Positions 12,453 through 21,154 of a DNA stretch of 64,000 bases are shown piece by piece (the stretch's first letter is position 1; each line of letters begins with the position of its first letter). Made by a program: the position numbers and the translations under genes. Location of the stretch: contig CAIMEY010000078.1 in assembly GCA_903840165.1 (NCBI GenBank), forward strand, positions 169,371 through 233,370. Direction: 5' to 3'. The DNA is from an uncultured Myxococcales bacterium (GTDB lineage: Bacteria > Myxococcota_A > UBA9042). The notes beneath the pieces were generated by a model. The model searched no databases. It had not been told where the DNA came from and saw only the letters and a program-made list of their open reading frames with translations.

Positions 12453-12481
12453 TTGTCGACGCGTACTCAGCCAGCTAACCT
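12453..12481 (+). promoter_or_regulatory. Predicted sigma70-type promoter of skp
   Basis: TTGTCG (12453-12458), a 17-bp spacer and TAACCT (12476-12481) lie about 50 bp before the skp start and point rightward, away from gyrB. This is a consensus match only. Confidence 0.45.
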
Positions 12482-12529
12482 ACGGGTACCTTGCGGCCTT
12501 ACTGCCGAGGATTTCTTGGAGTCTACCCC

Positions 12530-13111
12530 ATGCGTCTACCTGTTTCTGTTGCTTTTTCTCGCGTAATGGTTGCTTTGGTCGTGGCGATGTCCCTGCCGAC
12601 CCTGGCCTGGGCCGACACCAAGATCGCGGTGGTTGACCTGCAAAAGGTGCTGAAATCGACCAACGCCGGCAAGGCAGCCCAGAAGAAATTCGATGACTTG
12701 CGCGATAAGAAGAAGGCGTCACTGGAAGCCAAGGGCAAGTCGATGGAAAAGAGGCAGCGCGACCTGGGCACCACCGAGGCCGAGCTTGCCCATGAACTCC
12801 AAGAGTTACAGGCTCAAGGCAAGCAGATTGGCGAGGACCTCAAGAAGCGCGGCAACGAATTCCAAGAGTCCGTCAAGAAGTTCCAGCAAGATGTTCAAGA
12901 GTTCGAGAAGGCTCAACGCCTTGCTGCCGACGAGTTGGCCAAGAAGGAAGGCGACCTCCTCAAGCCGATTGAGGACACGATCAAGCAGAAGGTGGAAGCT
13001 ATCGCCAAAGAGCAAGGTTTTAGCATGGTTCTGAGCCGGCAAGTGGCGATCTATGTCGCGGGAGCCCTGGACATTACGGGCGAGGTGATCAAGCGGTGCG
13101 ACGGACAGTAA
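12530..13111 (+). CDS. skp: OmpH/Skp-family periplasmic chaperone
   Basis: A periplasmic holdase for unfolded outer-membrane proteins on their way to BamA. The ATG at 12530 follows TTGGAG and gives a clean Sec signal (VMVALVVAMS... cut after LAWA). The mature start DTKIAVVDLQKVLKSTNAGK is the Skp family opening. It is followed by a long charged coiled coil (about 50-150), the tentacle region, and a C-terminal strand (GFSMVLSRQVAIYVAGALDI). Its length, 193 residues, is slightly above typical. In many related genomes skp follows bamA; here it lies about 2.3 kb beyond the end of bamA on the opposite strand. The next gene starts within its last codons. Confidence 0.92.
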   Translation: MRLPVSVAFSRVMVALVVAMSLPTLAWADTKIAVVDLQKVLKSTNAGKAAQKKFDDLRDKKKASLEAKGKSMEKRQRDLGTTEAELAHELQELQAQGKQIGEDLKKRGNEFQESVKKFQQDVQEFEKAQRLAADELAKKEGDLLKPIEDTIKQKVEAIAKEQGFSMVLSRQVAIYVAGALDITGEVIKRCDGQ

Positions 13112-14973
13112 TCGCCATCGCAGGTTGCGTGCTGTTCAGCGCATTCGGCTGTCGCCGAGATGCAGGGACACCGCTTGCCCGCGAAACGCTGTTCCCGGAC
13201 GCAGGGATTGCCGCTCCGCCGCCGCCCAGTAGCTCTCAGGGTAGCGTAATTCGTGCTGAATCCGTTGTAGAGGTGGAACCCAATGACGGACCGACCGAGG
13301 CCCAGGCCGCCGGTGGAAATGCCGTCATCGAAGGTAGTCTTGGACCGCGCACCGATAGCAAGGGTGGCGACGCCAAGGCCGCAGAAAGCAACAAGAAGAC
13401 CAAGAAATCCAAAGGAAATCAGCTCCTAGACGCTGACTGGTACCGTCTGCCGGCCACGCCGCCCGGACAGATCACGACGCTGGATCTGCGCAAAGGGCCG
13501 CCGTGCGCGGAGTTGGAACTCTACGACGACACGGGGCGCGTGCTGGTCAAACGGGGCCGCTGGTGGAAGAACGTCCGGCCGGTGATCGCCTCGGTTTCGG
13601 CGCAGGCCCGCGCTTCGCTGGTGCGGGTGAGTTGCCAAGCGAAGGCCAGTGATGCAACCGCGGGTGGTGCTTACCAATTGGCGGTTTGGACACGGGTTGC
13701 TAGGCCCGATGAAGAGCTCGAACCCAATGACAAGCCGTCGGCCAGCAGCCAGGCGTTGGTTGAGGGCGCGACGCTGCAGGGATCGCTAACGCCGCTGGAG
13801 GATACCGATGTGTTTGCGCTGGTTTGGGCCTCACAGCCGGGTCAAGCGCCCCAGGTGCCGAGCGAACTGCTGATGTGGAGCGTCGCTGGCGTGCCGGACG
13901 TGGAACTCGAAGCGCAGATCATCGATGGGGTGACCCAAGCCAGCCTAATGACTCGGCATCCAGGCAAGGGCAACCCGCTCACAGTCGCCAATATTGACGC
14001 GCATCGCTTGGGCGATAGGCCGATGTTGGTGCTGCGCGCCTTGAGTGGGGCTGCGCCGGACTCCAGTTGGGCCATGATTGTCCAACCTTTCTTGCCGGCC
14101 GGCTGTGCCAAACAGAGTGATTGTGCGCAGTTGCTTCCAACTGAACGGGAACCCAACGACGATGCACCCCACGCCTTTGCCGTAGCGCTCGCAGCCAATA
14201 GCAACACGCAACTCACTGGATTGATCGATTCTCCTGGTGACGTGGATTGGTATGAACTGCCGGCGCGGCCCGGGGCTATCGTCACGGCCAAGTTGACCGC
14301 GCCGCCGGAGCTCGCGATGCAACTGCAGGTGGGCGAAGGGGAAAAGGCGCCAGTACTGACCGCGCCCGCAGGCCAGCCTTTGGTGCTGGGCGGCTGGCTT
14401 CTCGGCGCCCAACCGCTGCGGCTGCGCGTGGGGGCTCAGGGGCAGGGCTCGGCGACGAACCAAGTCTATAGGCTGGAGCTCCACGTTGAGGATGCGCCTG
14501 ATTTTGAACTTGAATCCGGGGATGAGGTCAAGACCATGGCGTGGTCTCAGGTGGGTCATGGCCTGCTGGCGGCCACCCTGCCCACCGGCGCAAATACGTG
14601 GCAGCGGCGCGGCGCATTGGTGCCCCAGGCAGACGTCGATGGCTTTGCCCTGGACCTACGGGCGAGGCCGGCCAACGTTGGCCTTGTGCTCAGTTGCTTC
14701 GGAGACGGGGCGCCTGGGCTGCGTTGCGAGGTTCAGGACGCTCACGGCGCCGTATTAGCCAGCGCGCGTCCTACGGGCACAGACGAGGCCAAACAGCCCT
14801 TTGGCGTCGCGCCGAGCTTGCTGCGCATCGTGGTCCACGCCGATCCGGCCCGGTTCAGCGCGCAGCCTTACCGCGTAGCACTCACGGAATCGCCCGAATT
14901 CGCAAGCTTAACGCCTGTTCCGGTGCCCCTGCCCGCCGCGCCGAGCCCGGCAGTGCCAGCAACCACGCCGTGA
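13096..14973 (+). CDS. EPND-repeat lipoprotein of unknown function
   Basis: A GTG start overlaps the skp stop by 16 bp, so translation is probably coupled to skp. The N-terminus (MRRTVIAIAGCVLFSAFGC) looks like a lipoprotein signal with Cys19, though the lipobox AFGC is imperfect. Three segments begin with a motif of the type E(V/L/R)EPND (VEVEPNDGP, ELEPNDKPS, EREPNDDAP), each followed by a DxDWYxLPA-like stretch. This resembles pre-peptidase C-terminal (PPC)-like beta-sandwich domains seen in secreted myxobacterial proteins. There is a Pro/Ala-rich tail. No catalytic motif was seen. The coupling to skp suggests an envelope role, which is inference. Confidence 0.75.
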   Translation: MRRTVIAIAGCVLFSAFGCRRDAGTPLARETLFPDAGIAAPPPPSSSQGSVIRAESVVEVEPNDGPTEAQAAGGNAVIEGSLGPRTDSKGGDAKAAESNKKTKKSKGNQLLDADWYRLPATPPGQITTLDLRKGPPCAELELYDDTGRVLVKRGRWWKNVRPVIASVSAQARASLVRVSCQAKASDATAGGAYQLAVWTRVARPDEELEPNDKPSASSQALVEGATLQGSLTPLEDTDVFALVWASQPGQAPQVPSELLMWSVAGVPDVELEAQIIDGVTQASLMTRHPGKGNPLTVANIDAHRLGDRPMLVLRALSGAAPDSSWAMIVQPFLPAGCAKQSDCAQLLPTEREPNDDAPHAFAVALAANSNTQLTGLIDSPGDVDWYELPARPGAIVTAKLTAPPELAMQLQVGEGEKAPVLTAPAGQPLVLGGWLLGAQPLRLRVGAQGQGSATNQVYRLELHVEDAPDFELESGDEVKTMAWSQVGHGLLAATLPTGANTWQRRGALVPQADVDGFALDLRARPANVGLVLSCFGDGAPGLRCEVQDAHGAVLASARPTGTDEAKQPFGVAPSLLRIVVHADPARFSAQPYRVALTESPEFASLTPVPVPLPAAPSPAVPATTP

Positions 14974-14997
14974 TAGACCGACGTTGGCGCCCGGAAC

Positions 14998-15360
14998 TCA
15001 GCCCGGAAACTTCGTCTTTTCAAGCAGTTGATCGATAGCCCCTTGGACAGTTGCCCCAGCAGTGGCAGCTGCCACCACGCCAGCCGGGTCCAGCCAAAGC
15101 GCAAGACATTCGCCCGCTTCAGGCACGCCCAAACGCCTAGCGTTGCGCCCATCGCTGTCCAGAGATACGCCGACAGCCGCGCGTTCACCTAAGCATAACC
15201 GTTTGTAATCTTGCCCTAAATCCGTACGGGGCGTCGCCATCAACTGCGCCGTGGGACCGGTCAGCACCAGCAACCAATGCCCGCGCGCAGCCTGAACAAG
15301 CGGCTGCAGCTCCGCCGTCAAAGGCGGCACCGGGTCCCCGGGTTGGAGCAGCAGTGCCAT
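14998..15360 (-). CDS. Peroxiredoxin-like (thioredoxin-fold) protein lacking the catalytic cysteine
   Basis: A protein of 120 residues from the ATG at 15360, preceded by AGGAA. The start LLQPGDPVPPLTAEL and the C-terminal LGVPEAGECLALWLDPAGVV resemble the AhpC/TSA peroxiredoxin fold. Where peroxiredoxins have a PxxxTxxC motif this protein reads GHWLLVLTGPTAQL, with no cysteine. The only cysteines are in KRLCLGER and GECLAL. It is therefore either a non-peroxidatic fold member or a different small redox-like protein. It lies 75 bp downstream of bamA on the same strand, separated by a weak hairpin. Family assignment is tentative. Confidence 0.55.
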   Translation of the reverse strand: MALLLQPGDPVPPLTAELQPLVQAARGHWLLVLTGPTAQLMATPRTDLGQDYKRLCLGERAAVGVSLDSDGRNARRLGVPEAGECLALWLDPAGVVAAATAGATVQGAIDQLLEKTKFPG

Positions 15361-15435
15361 CAGCAGTTCCTGGGCCCCACGCTTCCGTTGCCGCAAGCGT
15401 GTCTGTAGTGCTTGTACATACCGGGGATTACGCGA

Positions 15436-17838
15436 TTAGAACGAGTTGCCGATGGTGAATTCGAACACCAGCGGCTGTTCCCCGGGCAGGGGCTTGATGG
15501 GAATGCCCCATTCGAAGCGCAAGGGGCCCACAGGGCTAAACCAGCGAATTCCCCAGCCAAAAGACTCGCGCATCGCCGAAAGTTTGACTGGCTCGTTTTC
15601 GTCAAAGGCATTGCCGATGTCGAAGAAGACCAAGGCGCGCAAGTTCATCGGTGCCTTGAGAAGGGGCACTTCGATTTCGTTGTTTAGGTAAAGTTCTTTG
15701 GTTCCGCCAACGTGAAAGGGTGACAAGGCCGAGGCCGGGTCGCTGGACGCCGGGATATAAATGGTTGGCCCGAGCGAATTGCGAGCAAATCCACGGATGT
15801 TGTAGATGCCACCGACAAAGAAGCGTTCAAACAGCGGAATTTGCGAACCTGAGGTGGACTGAATCAGGCCGCCGACCAAGTTGAACTTGAGGACGCCGTC
15901 AAAAGGCAGCGGAAAGTAACGACGAATGCTGGTGACCGAGCGGACGAACTCGTTGTTGGAGCCGAGCCAGGGCACGGCCCATTCGAGGCGTTCGTTGATG
16001 TGCCAGCCCGTGGTCGGGAACATGCGGTCGTCGCGGGTATCCATGGTGAAATTGGCGCGCAAGGCTGACGTTAGGCCGCTCTTGAATAGGGACGCCACGG
16101 GCACATCGGTGCGGCCAGACAAGCCACCGATCTGAATATCTGCGGATTCTAAGCTGTAACCGCCGTCAACCAAGATGTTATCGCTGAGCCAGTAGCCCCA
16201 GGACATGGAGCCACCCTTGGAACGACGGGTGAAATCCTGGTACAGCATGTCGTAGCGGAACAGGTCTGTGGAGAAAGTCACTTTGGTATCAAGGAAATAC
16301 GGGTCGTAGAACGAGCCGTTGAACATGGTGCGAATCGACGAGATAGTGCCCATGATCGAGAAGCGCTGCCCACGCCCCAAGAAGTTATCCTTGGAAATCT
16401 GGGCAGTTGTGATGAAGTTATCGACGCTGGAGAAGCCCATGCCGACCTGGAAGGTGCCGGTGGTGCGCTCCTTGACATCGACAACAATATCCAAGACTTG
16501 CGGAAGTGCCGTTGGTCGCGTCTTGATCTCCGCCTTTTCGAAGTAGCCCAGGCGCTTGACCGAGGCCTCGGAAGCTTGAATCCGCGCCTCGCTATACAGG
16601 TCGCCTTCGACAAAGGCCAAAGCACGGCGAATCACTTTGTCCCGCGTCGAACCGCCACCTTGCACAATGATTTGGCCGAAGTAGACCTTCTTGCCCTTCT
16701 GAATGTGGTAGGTCCAATCGACCGTCTTCTTGTCCAAATCCGGCACTGACTCGACCGAGACGTTGGCGTGGGCATAACCAAAGTTCTTCTGCGCACTTGC
16801 GATGCGCTTCTGATCTTCTATGGTCAGGGCGTAGTTGAATACTTGCGCGGACTTAAGCTGCAGTTCATTGGTGAGTTTGTCCAGGGGCACTTCGCTGTCA
16901 CCGATGATCTGCACCTTGCCGACCTTGAACTGAGGCCCTTCGCGAATCCGAATCGAAATCGAGATATAGCGCATGTCAGGCGACAGACTGACCACGGGCT
17001 CATCGATTTTGACCTGGACATACCCGCGGGTCAGGTAGAGGTACTGGATGACCTGCACGTCGTACTCAAGCAATTCCCGTTTGAAATTGCCGGACTTACT
17101 GATCGCGGAAAACAGCGAACCCTCTTGGGTCTTAAGCACGGCCTTGATATCCGCGTCCGTCACGTCGTCATTGCCCAGCAATTCAATATGCCGCACTTTG
17201 ACTTCGGAGCGTTCGATCACATCAAAGACAACGCGCACCTGATTGCCGGGCATCGGCTCGGTCTTGTGGCTGACGCTGGCGAGGAAGTAGCCGTCCTCCG
17301 CGTACATATCCTTGATTTTTTGGACCGTATGCTGGGCATCGACCGCCGAATACAGGTTGTTGACGCGCAGGTCGACGACCTTCATCACGTCCTCATCGGA
17401 CTGGGCGACGTTGCCGCGCACCAGAACGGCACCGATGCTCGGCCTCTCCAAAAGCTGATAGCGAACCAGCACTTCCTTGGGAGACACCCGGCGCAAACCG
17501 ACGCGGACGTCGTCAAATAGGCCCATGCCCCAAATGCGGCGGGCGTCTTCGGCGATGACCTGAGGGTCCAGCAACTGCCCGGCATGACAGCGAATTTGAT
17601 TGAGAATCGTTTGCTTGTCGACGCGCAGGGCCCCATCGAGTTCCACAGCGCTGACGGTCATCGGCAGGTCGGCGGCGTCGTCATCGGGCTCGTCGACCTT
17701 TTCAGACAGGCTGCCACGGCCAAAGAGGCTGTCGTCAGCCACGGCGCGCTGAGAGCCCAGGCCAAGGCTGATGCCGGCCAGAAGGATCAACAACAAGCGC
17801 TTGGTATTGCGCGGTATTTTCGCCAAGGGCCGGGTCAT
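15436..17838 (-). CDS. bamA: Outer membrane assembly factor BamA (Omp85)
   Basis: The essential core of the BAM complex, which inserts beta-barrels in the outer membrane. It is 800 residues, normal for the family. The Sec signal is LLLILLAGISLGL..AVA. Residues of about 60-430 hold five POTRA domains (for example ILNQIRCHAGQ, GMGLFDDVRV, NNLYSAVDAQ, EDGYFLASVS, LLGNDDVTDADI). The rest is a 16-strand-type barrel with GIRWFSPVGPLRFEWGIP near the end, and the protein ends in Phe (FEFTIGNSF), the usual barrel C-terminal signal. The ATG overlaps the lolD stop by 4 bp (ATGA), so lolD and bamA are coupled. Confidence 0.96.
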   Translation of the reverse strand: MTRPLAKIPRNTKRLLLILLAGISLGLGSQRAVADDSLFGRGSLSEKVDEPDDDAADLPMTVSAVELDGALRVDKQTILNQIRCHAGQLLDPQVIAEDARRIWGMGLFDDVRVGLRRVSPKEVLVRYQLLERPSIGAVLVRGNVAQSDEDVMKVVDLRVNNLYSAVDAQHTVQKIKDMYAEDGYFLASVSHKTEPMPGNQVRVVFDVIERSEVKVRHIELLGNDDVTDADIKAVLKTQEGSLFSAISKSGNFKRELLEYDVQVIQYLYLTRGYVQVKIDEPVVSLSPDMRYISISIRIREGPQFKVGKVQIIGDSEVPLDKLTNELQLKSAQVFNYALTIEDQKRIASAQKNFGYAHANVSVESVPDLDKKTVDWTYHIQKGKKVYFGQIIVQGGGSTRDKVIRRALAFVEGDLYSEARIQASEASVKRLGYFEKAEIKTRPTALPQVLDIVVDVKERTTGTFQVGMGFSSVDNFITTAQISKDNFLGRGQRFSIMGTISSIRTMFNGSFYDPYFLDTKVTFSTDLFRYDMLYQDFTRRSKGGSMSWGYWLSDNILVDGGYSLESADIQIGGLSGRTDVPVASLFKSGLTSALRANFTMDTRDDRMFPTTGWHINERLEWAVPWLGSNNEFVRSVTSIRRYFPLPFDGVLKFNLVGGLIQSTSGSQIPLFERFFVGGIYNIRGFARNSLGPTIYIPASSDPASALSPFHVGGTKELYLNNEIEVPLLKAPMNLRALVFFDIGNAFDENEPVKLSAMRESFGWGIRWFSPVGPLRFEWGIPIKPLPGEQPLVFEFTIGNSF

Positions 17839-18692
17839 GCCTGGGCCTCCGGCGCAATCATCGCCAAGATCACGGGTTCGCCACTCACGGATGCCTCAGC
17901 GCTAACGGCCTGCGGAGAACTGTCGGGTGAAACATCGTCAAGCGCTTGACCTTCTGCGTGGATGCAGCCATCGGTCATCCGCACCACGCGCCGCATACGC
18001 CGAGCGAGCTCCATATTGTGGCTGACGACGACAAAGGCAGTGCCGGTTTCTGCGTTCAATTGCTCCATTAATTCATGCATATCTTCGGCCGTGCGCCCGT
18101 CCAGATTACCCGTTGGCTCATCGGCCAGAACCACCGCGGGTTGCATAACCAGGGCCCGGGCCAACGCGACGCGCTGCTGCTCGCCGCCCGACAACTCGCC
18201 GGGATGGTGATCGCCGCGATCGGCCAAGCCAACGCGACGCAACAACTCCGTAGCCCTTTGCCGGCTTAGTCGCAGGTCGGCGCGTGCGATCAGGGTCGGC
18301 ATGAGGACATTCTCAAACGCCGTAAGTTCTGGCAATAAATGGTGAAACTGAAAGACGAAGCCGATATTGCTGTTGCGGAACGCCGCTAGGTCCGCATCGC
18401 TCAGCGATTCTAAGCTCTTGCCTTTGTAGACGATTTGCCCTTGGCTCGGTCGATCGAGGGTGCCCAGCAGATGCAGCAGCGTCGATTTGCCCGAACCGGA
18501 GCGACCGACGATGCCGACCATGTCGCCCGGAAACACATCCAAATCACAGCCTTTGAGCACTTCAATGCGGCGATTGCCCAGGTCAAACCACTTGCAAAGG
18601 CCAGTGGCACGGATCAACGCCTGCGGCGAATCAGAGGGCGTAGTGCCGCTTAGTGGTGGAGAATTCTGCGGTTGCACGTGCGCCTTAGCCAT
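17835..18692 (-). CDS. lolD: Lipoprotein-releasing ABC transporter ATPase LolD
   Basis: The ATPase that powers extraction of lipoproteins from the inner membrane for transfer to LolA. Walker A is GRSGSGKST (63-71), the signature LSGGEQQR (167-174) and Walker B VVLADEP (187-193). FQFHHLLPELTAFENVLMP is the LolD-type Q-loop region. It is 285 residues against about 230 usually. The extra is a polar N-terminus of about 25 residues and a Ser/Glu-rich C-terminal tail of about 40. It overlaps lolE by 8 bp and bamA by 4 bp, so the three genes are one translational unit. Confidence 0.94.
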   Translation of the reverse strand: MAKAHVQPQNSPPLSGTTPSDSPQALIRATGLCKWFDLGNRRIEVLKGCDLDVFPGDMVGIVGRSGSGKSTLLHLLGTLDRPSQGQIVYKGKSLESLSDADLAAFRNSNIGFVFQFHHLLPELTAFENVLMPTLIARADLRLSRQRATELLRRVGLADRGDHHPGELSGGEQQRVALARALVMQPAVVLADEPTGNLDGRTAEDMHELMEQLNAETGTAFVVVSHNMELARRMRRVVRMTDGCIHAEGQALDDVSPDSSPQAVSAEASVSGEPVILAMIAPEAQA

Positions 18693-21153
18693 GCCTCAGC
18701 CCTTCAAGTGGCTTCAAACGGGCCGCACTTGTAGCAGGAAATGCAGTTGCGGCAAGGGAGAGCAGTACCGCGGCGCACAAAACAACAGCGATTTCCACCG
18801 GCAGCATCCGCACCGGCAAGGTCCGCACATAGTACGCTTCCGGCAGCTGAATGCCCAATTGCGCAATCAAAACACAGGTTCCAATGCCGAGGATTGCGCC
18901 GGCCGTTGTGCCAATCAGGCCGATCACGGCCCCCATCTGCAGAAATGCGCTGCGGACGGCCGCCGCCGTGGCGCCCATGGCCCGGAGCATTGCGATACTG
19001 TCATGTTTTTGCAAGATCACCATGGTCAGCGCCGAAACGATGGAAAATGCGGCCACCAAGATGATGAGGCCCAGGACCAGGAAGATCACCAAGCGCTCAA
19101 AGGCAAGTGCTGAGAATAAGGAGCGATTCAGGGCACGCCAATCGAGCAGTTCGGTGTCGTCCGGTACGCCCGCCTGGCGCAGGGCTTGGCGCAAGGTGGC
19201 CATGGCGACATCGGGTTCTTCCGGATGGTGCAAGCGCAGTTCCATGACATTGGCCTGCCCCGCGAGGTTGAAATAGCGCACGGCCTCGCCGATCGCGACG
19301 TACGCAACTTTGCTGTCAGCCTCATAGAGCCCGGTCTCAAAAGTGCCGGCGACGCGAAACGTGCGCACCCGCGGCCTTAGGCCCGTGGGACCGATATCGC
19401 CATCAGGCGTCACCACTTGCACGCGATCGCCCAGTTCAACTTGCAGCGAACGGGCCAGCTCACTGCCGAGCAAGATGCCGGGATGTAGAGGTAAGTCCGC
19501 AGTTTCACTTGAAAGAGTAATATTGTGGTCTTCATCCACGGGCAGGCCGGATAGGCCGTGGTCTAGGCGCAGGTTCTGAGGCTCAAGGGCCTGGGTCGGC
19601 AAATCGCTAGGCCGATTCGATTTATCATCAATGGGTTGCGCGGGAATCCCTGGGGCAAGCGAAGGCTCCAGCGTGGGCTCGCGGGGCGCCGTCAGTGCAG
19701 GCTGTCCTCGGCTCGGCAAGAGCAGGGGGGCGTGGCGATCGCGCTGAGCATCGCCTTGAGGTACCGCCGCTTCCGACGGGCCTGGCGCAAGCTGCAGCAA
19801 GGAGTCCAACTCGCCCTGATGTTGCGTGGCGGTAGGGTTGGCCGGCAGTTCGGGCGCTGCAGGCAAGTCGTCTTCGCTTTCCAGCGGTTTTCTGCCTAAA
19901 CTTCGCTCACTTGCTAGCCAAGCCGGGTGCTGCAAAAGGCCCAGACTGCCACTGGTCACCGTGGGCTGCAGGTCGCGAATGACGTCCGGCAGTTCCAGTT
20001 CAATGCCGCGGATAGCTACGAAATTATTGACATTAAACGCCGACGACAGAATCGCATCGCCACGCACCTGCGGACTCACCGCGGCGACATCCGGCACGGT
20101 ACGCGCGGCCGCGACCAGGGCCTGGGCATCGGGAAAAGCCTTGGCTCTTCCGGGCCTTTCCACTAAGGCGTGGGCATTGGCGACGAGCATCTTGGCGCGA
20201 AGATCACTGGCAAATCCGCCCATGACCGAAAGCACGACGATCAGGGCCCACGTGCCCGCCGCGACGCCGACGATCGACACAAAAACGGGAAGAGATACCT
20301 TGGCTTGCCCCTGTAAAAGCAAGTACACCGCCCCGACCGCAAGCACAATGCCGGCCGAAGCGACCGTCAGAACCAGCCCCGGTGCCACGCGCTGGGCTAC
20401 GAGCGCGCCGATCAGCAGCACAGCGGCCAGCAGCAGCACGGTAACACCGGTTTTTTGCAAACGAATCGCCCGTCCCACGCCACCGCGTCCCCGCCAAATC
20501 GCCAGAGCGAGCAGCAGGGCCAAGGCGATGGTCGCGGCCGGCGCATCGACATAGCGGGCAACGATCGGCTGGGAACCAGCGAGAGCTGCGCCGATAAACA
20601 GCGCAATCACAGCCAGTTGCAAAGGAAACCGGCGCAGAGGACGCCAGGGCAGCGCCGCCAGAACCAGGAGCAGGCCGTGAATCACCAATACTGTAGCGAG
20701 GTTACGCTGCGCAATGCCAATCCAACCCTCCACGGGCGTTTGCCACAAGGGCAGGCCCAGCCACAGACCTAGGCCCAGAGATGGGATGCCAACTAGGCTT
20801 CGATTCAGGGAAAAACGTGCTGGCGTCGGGCAAGGCAAGGCGTCGACCTGCCCCAGCAAGAAATGCCATAGGCGCGCCGGCCAGGGGAGAACTTCACGCG
20901 GCGACCGGAGAAAAGACCAAGCGACAAAGGTAGATGCGCGATTGCGCCAGGGCCGGGTCAGCAGGCGCACGACGCCAAGGCCCAGCACCGAAAACAGGGC
21001 TGCAACGGCGATCGCGGCGATGATGACGCCCAAAAGCTGAAGAACTAGAGAGACTTGAAAGGCCACTTGGGCATCGTCGGCGCGCACCAAGGCTTCAGGC
21101 ACTACCGCAACGGTGGCCAGGCTCAGCAGCGTCAAGAGGCGGCGAATGGCCAC
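18685..21153 (-). CDS. lolE: LolC/LolE-type lipoprotein-releasing permease, greatly enlarged
   Basis: The membrane subunit paired with LolD. The canonical core starts near residue 285 (VSLPVFVSIVGVAAGTWALI, then SVMGGFASDLRAKML). It resumes at 556-822 with the MacB-like periplasmic domain and three C-terminal helices (FSIVSALTMVILQKHDSIAM, QMGAVIGLIGTTAG, and a last one near 790). The protein has 822 residues, twice the usual 400-415. The extra is an N-terminal block of about 280 residues with roughly seven hydrophobic segments, plus a low-complexity Pro/Glu insertion (about 412-555) inside the periplasmic domain. It starts at GTG, 1 bp after lysS. Only one permease gene is present, so LolE may act as a homodimer. 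Confidence 0.88.
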   Translation of the reverse strand: MAIRRLLTLLSLATVAVVPEALVRADDAQVAFQVSLVLQLLGVIIAAIAVAALFSVLGLGVVRLLTRPWRNRASTFVAWSFLRSPREVLPWPARLWHFLLGQVDALPCPTPARFSLNRSLVGIPSLGLGLWLGLPLWQTPVEGWIGIAQRNLATVLVIHGLLLVLAALPWRPLRRFPLQLAVIALFIGAALAGSQPIVARYVDAPAATIALALLLALAIWRGRGGVGRAIRLQKTGVTVLLLAAVLLIGALVAQRVAPGLVLTVASAGIVLAVGAVYLLLQGQAKVSLPVFVSIVGVAAGTWALIVVLSVMGGFASDLRAKMLVANAHALVERPGRAKAFPDAQALVAAARTVPDVAAVSPQVRGDAILSSAFNVNNFVAIRGIELELPDVIRDLQPTVTSGSLGLLQHPAWLASERSLGRKPLESEDDLPAAPELPANPTATQHQGELDSLLQLAPGPSEAAVPQGDAQRDRHAPLLLPSRGQPALTAPREPTLEPSLAPGIPAQPIDDKSNRPSDLPTQALEPQNLRLDHGLSGLPVDEDHNITLSSETADLPLHPGILLGSELARSLQVELGDRVQVVTPDGDIGPTGLRPRVRTFRVAGTFETGLYEADSKVAYVAIGEAVRYFNLAGQANVMELRLHHPEEPDVAMATLRQALRQAGVPDDTELLDWRALNRSLFSALAFERLVIFLVLGLIILVAAFSIVSALTMVILQKHDSIAMLRAMGATAAAVRSAFLQMGAVIGLIGTTAGAILGIGTCVLIAQLGIQLPEAYYVRTLPVRMLPVEIAVVLCAAVLLSLAATAFPATSAARLKPLEGLRHG

Positions 21154-21154
21154 G

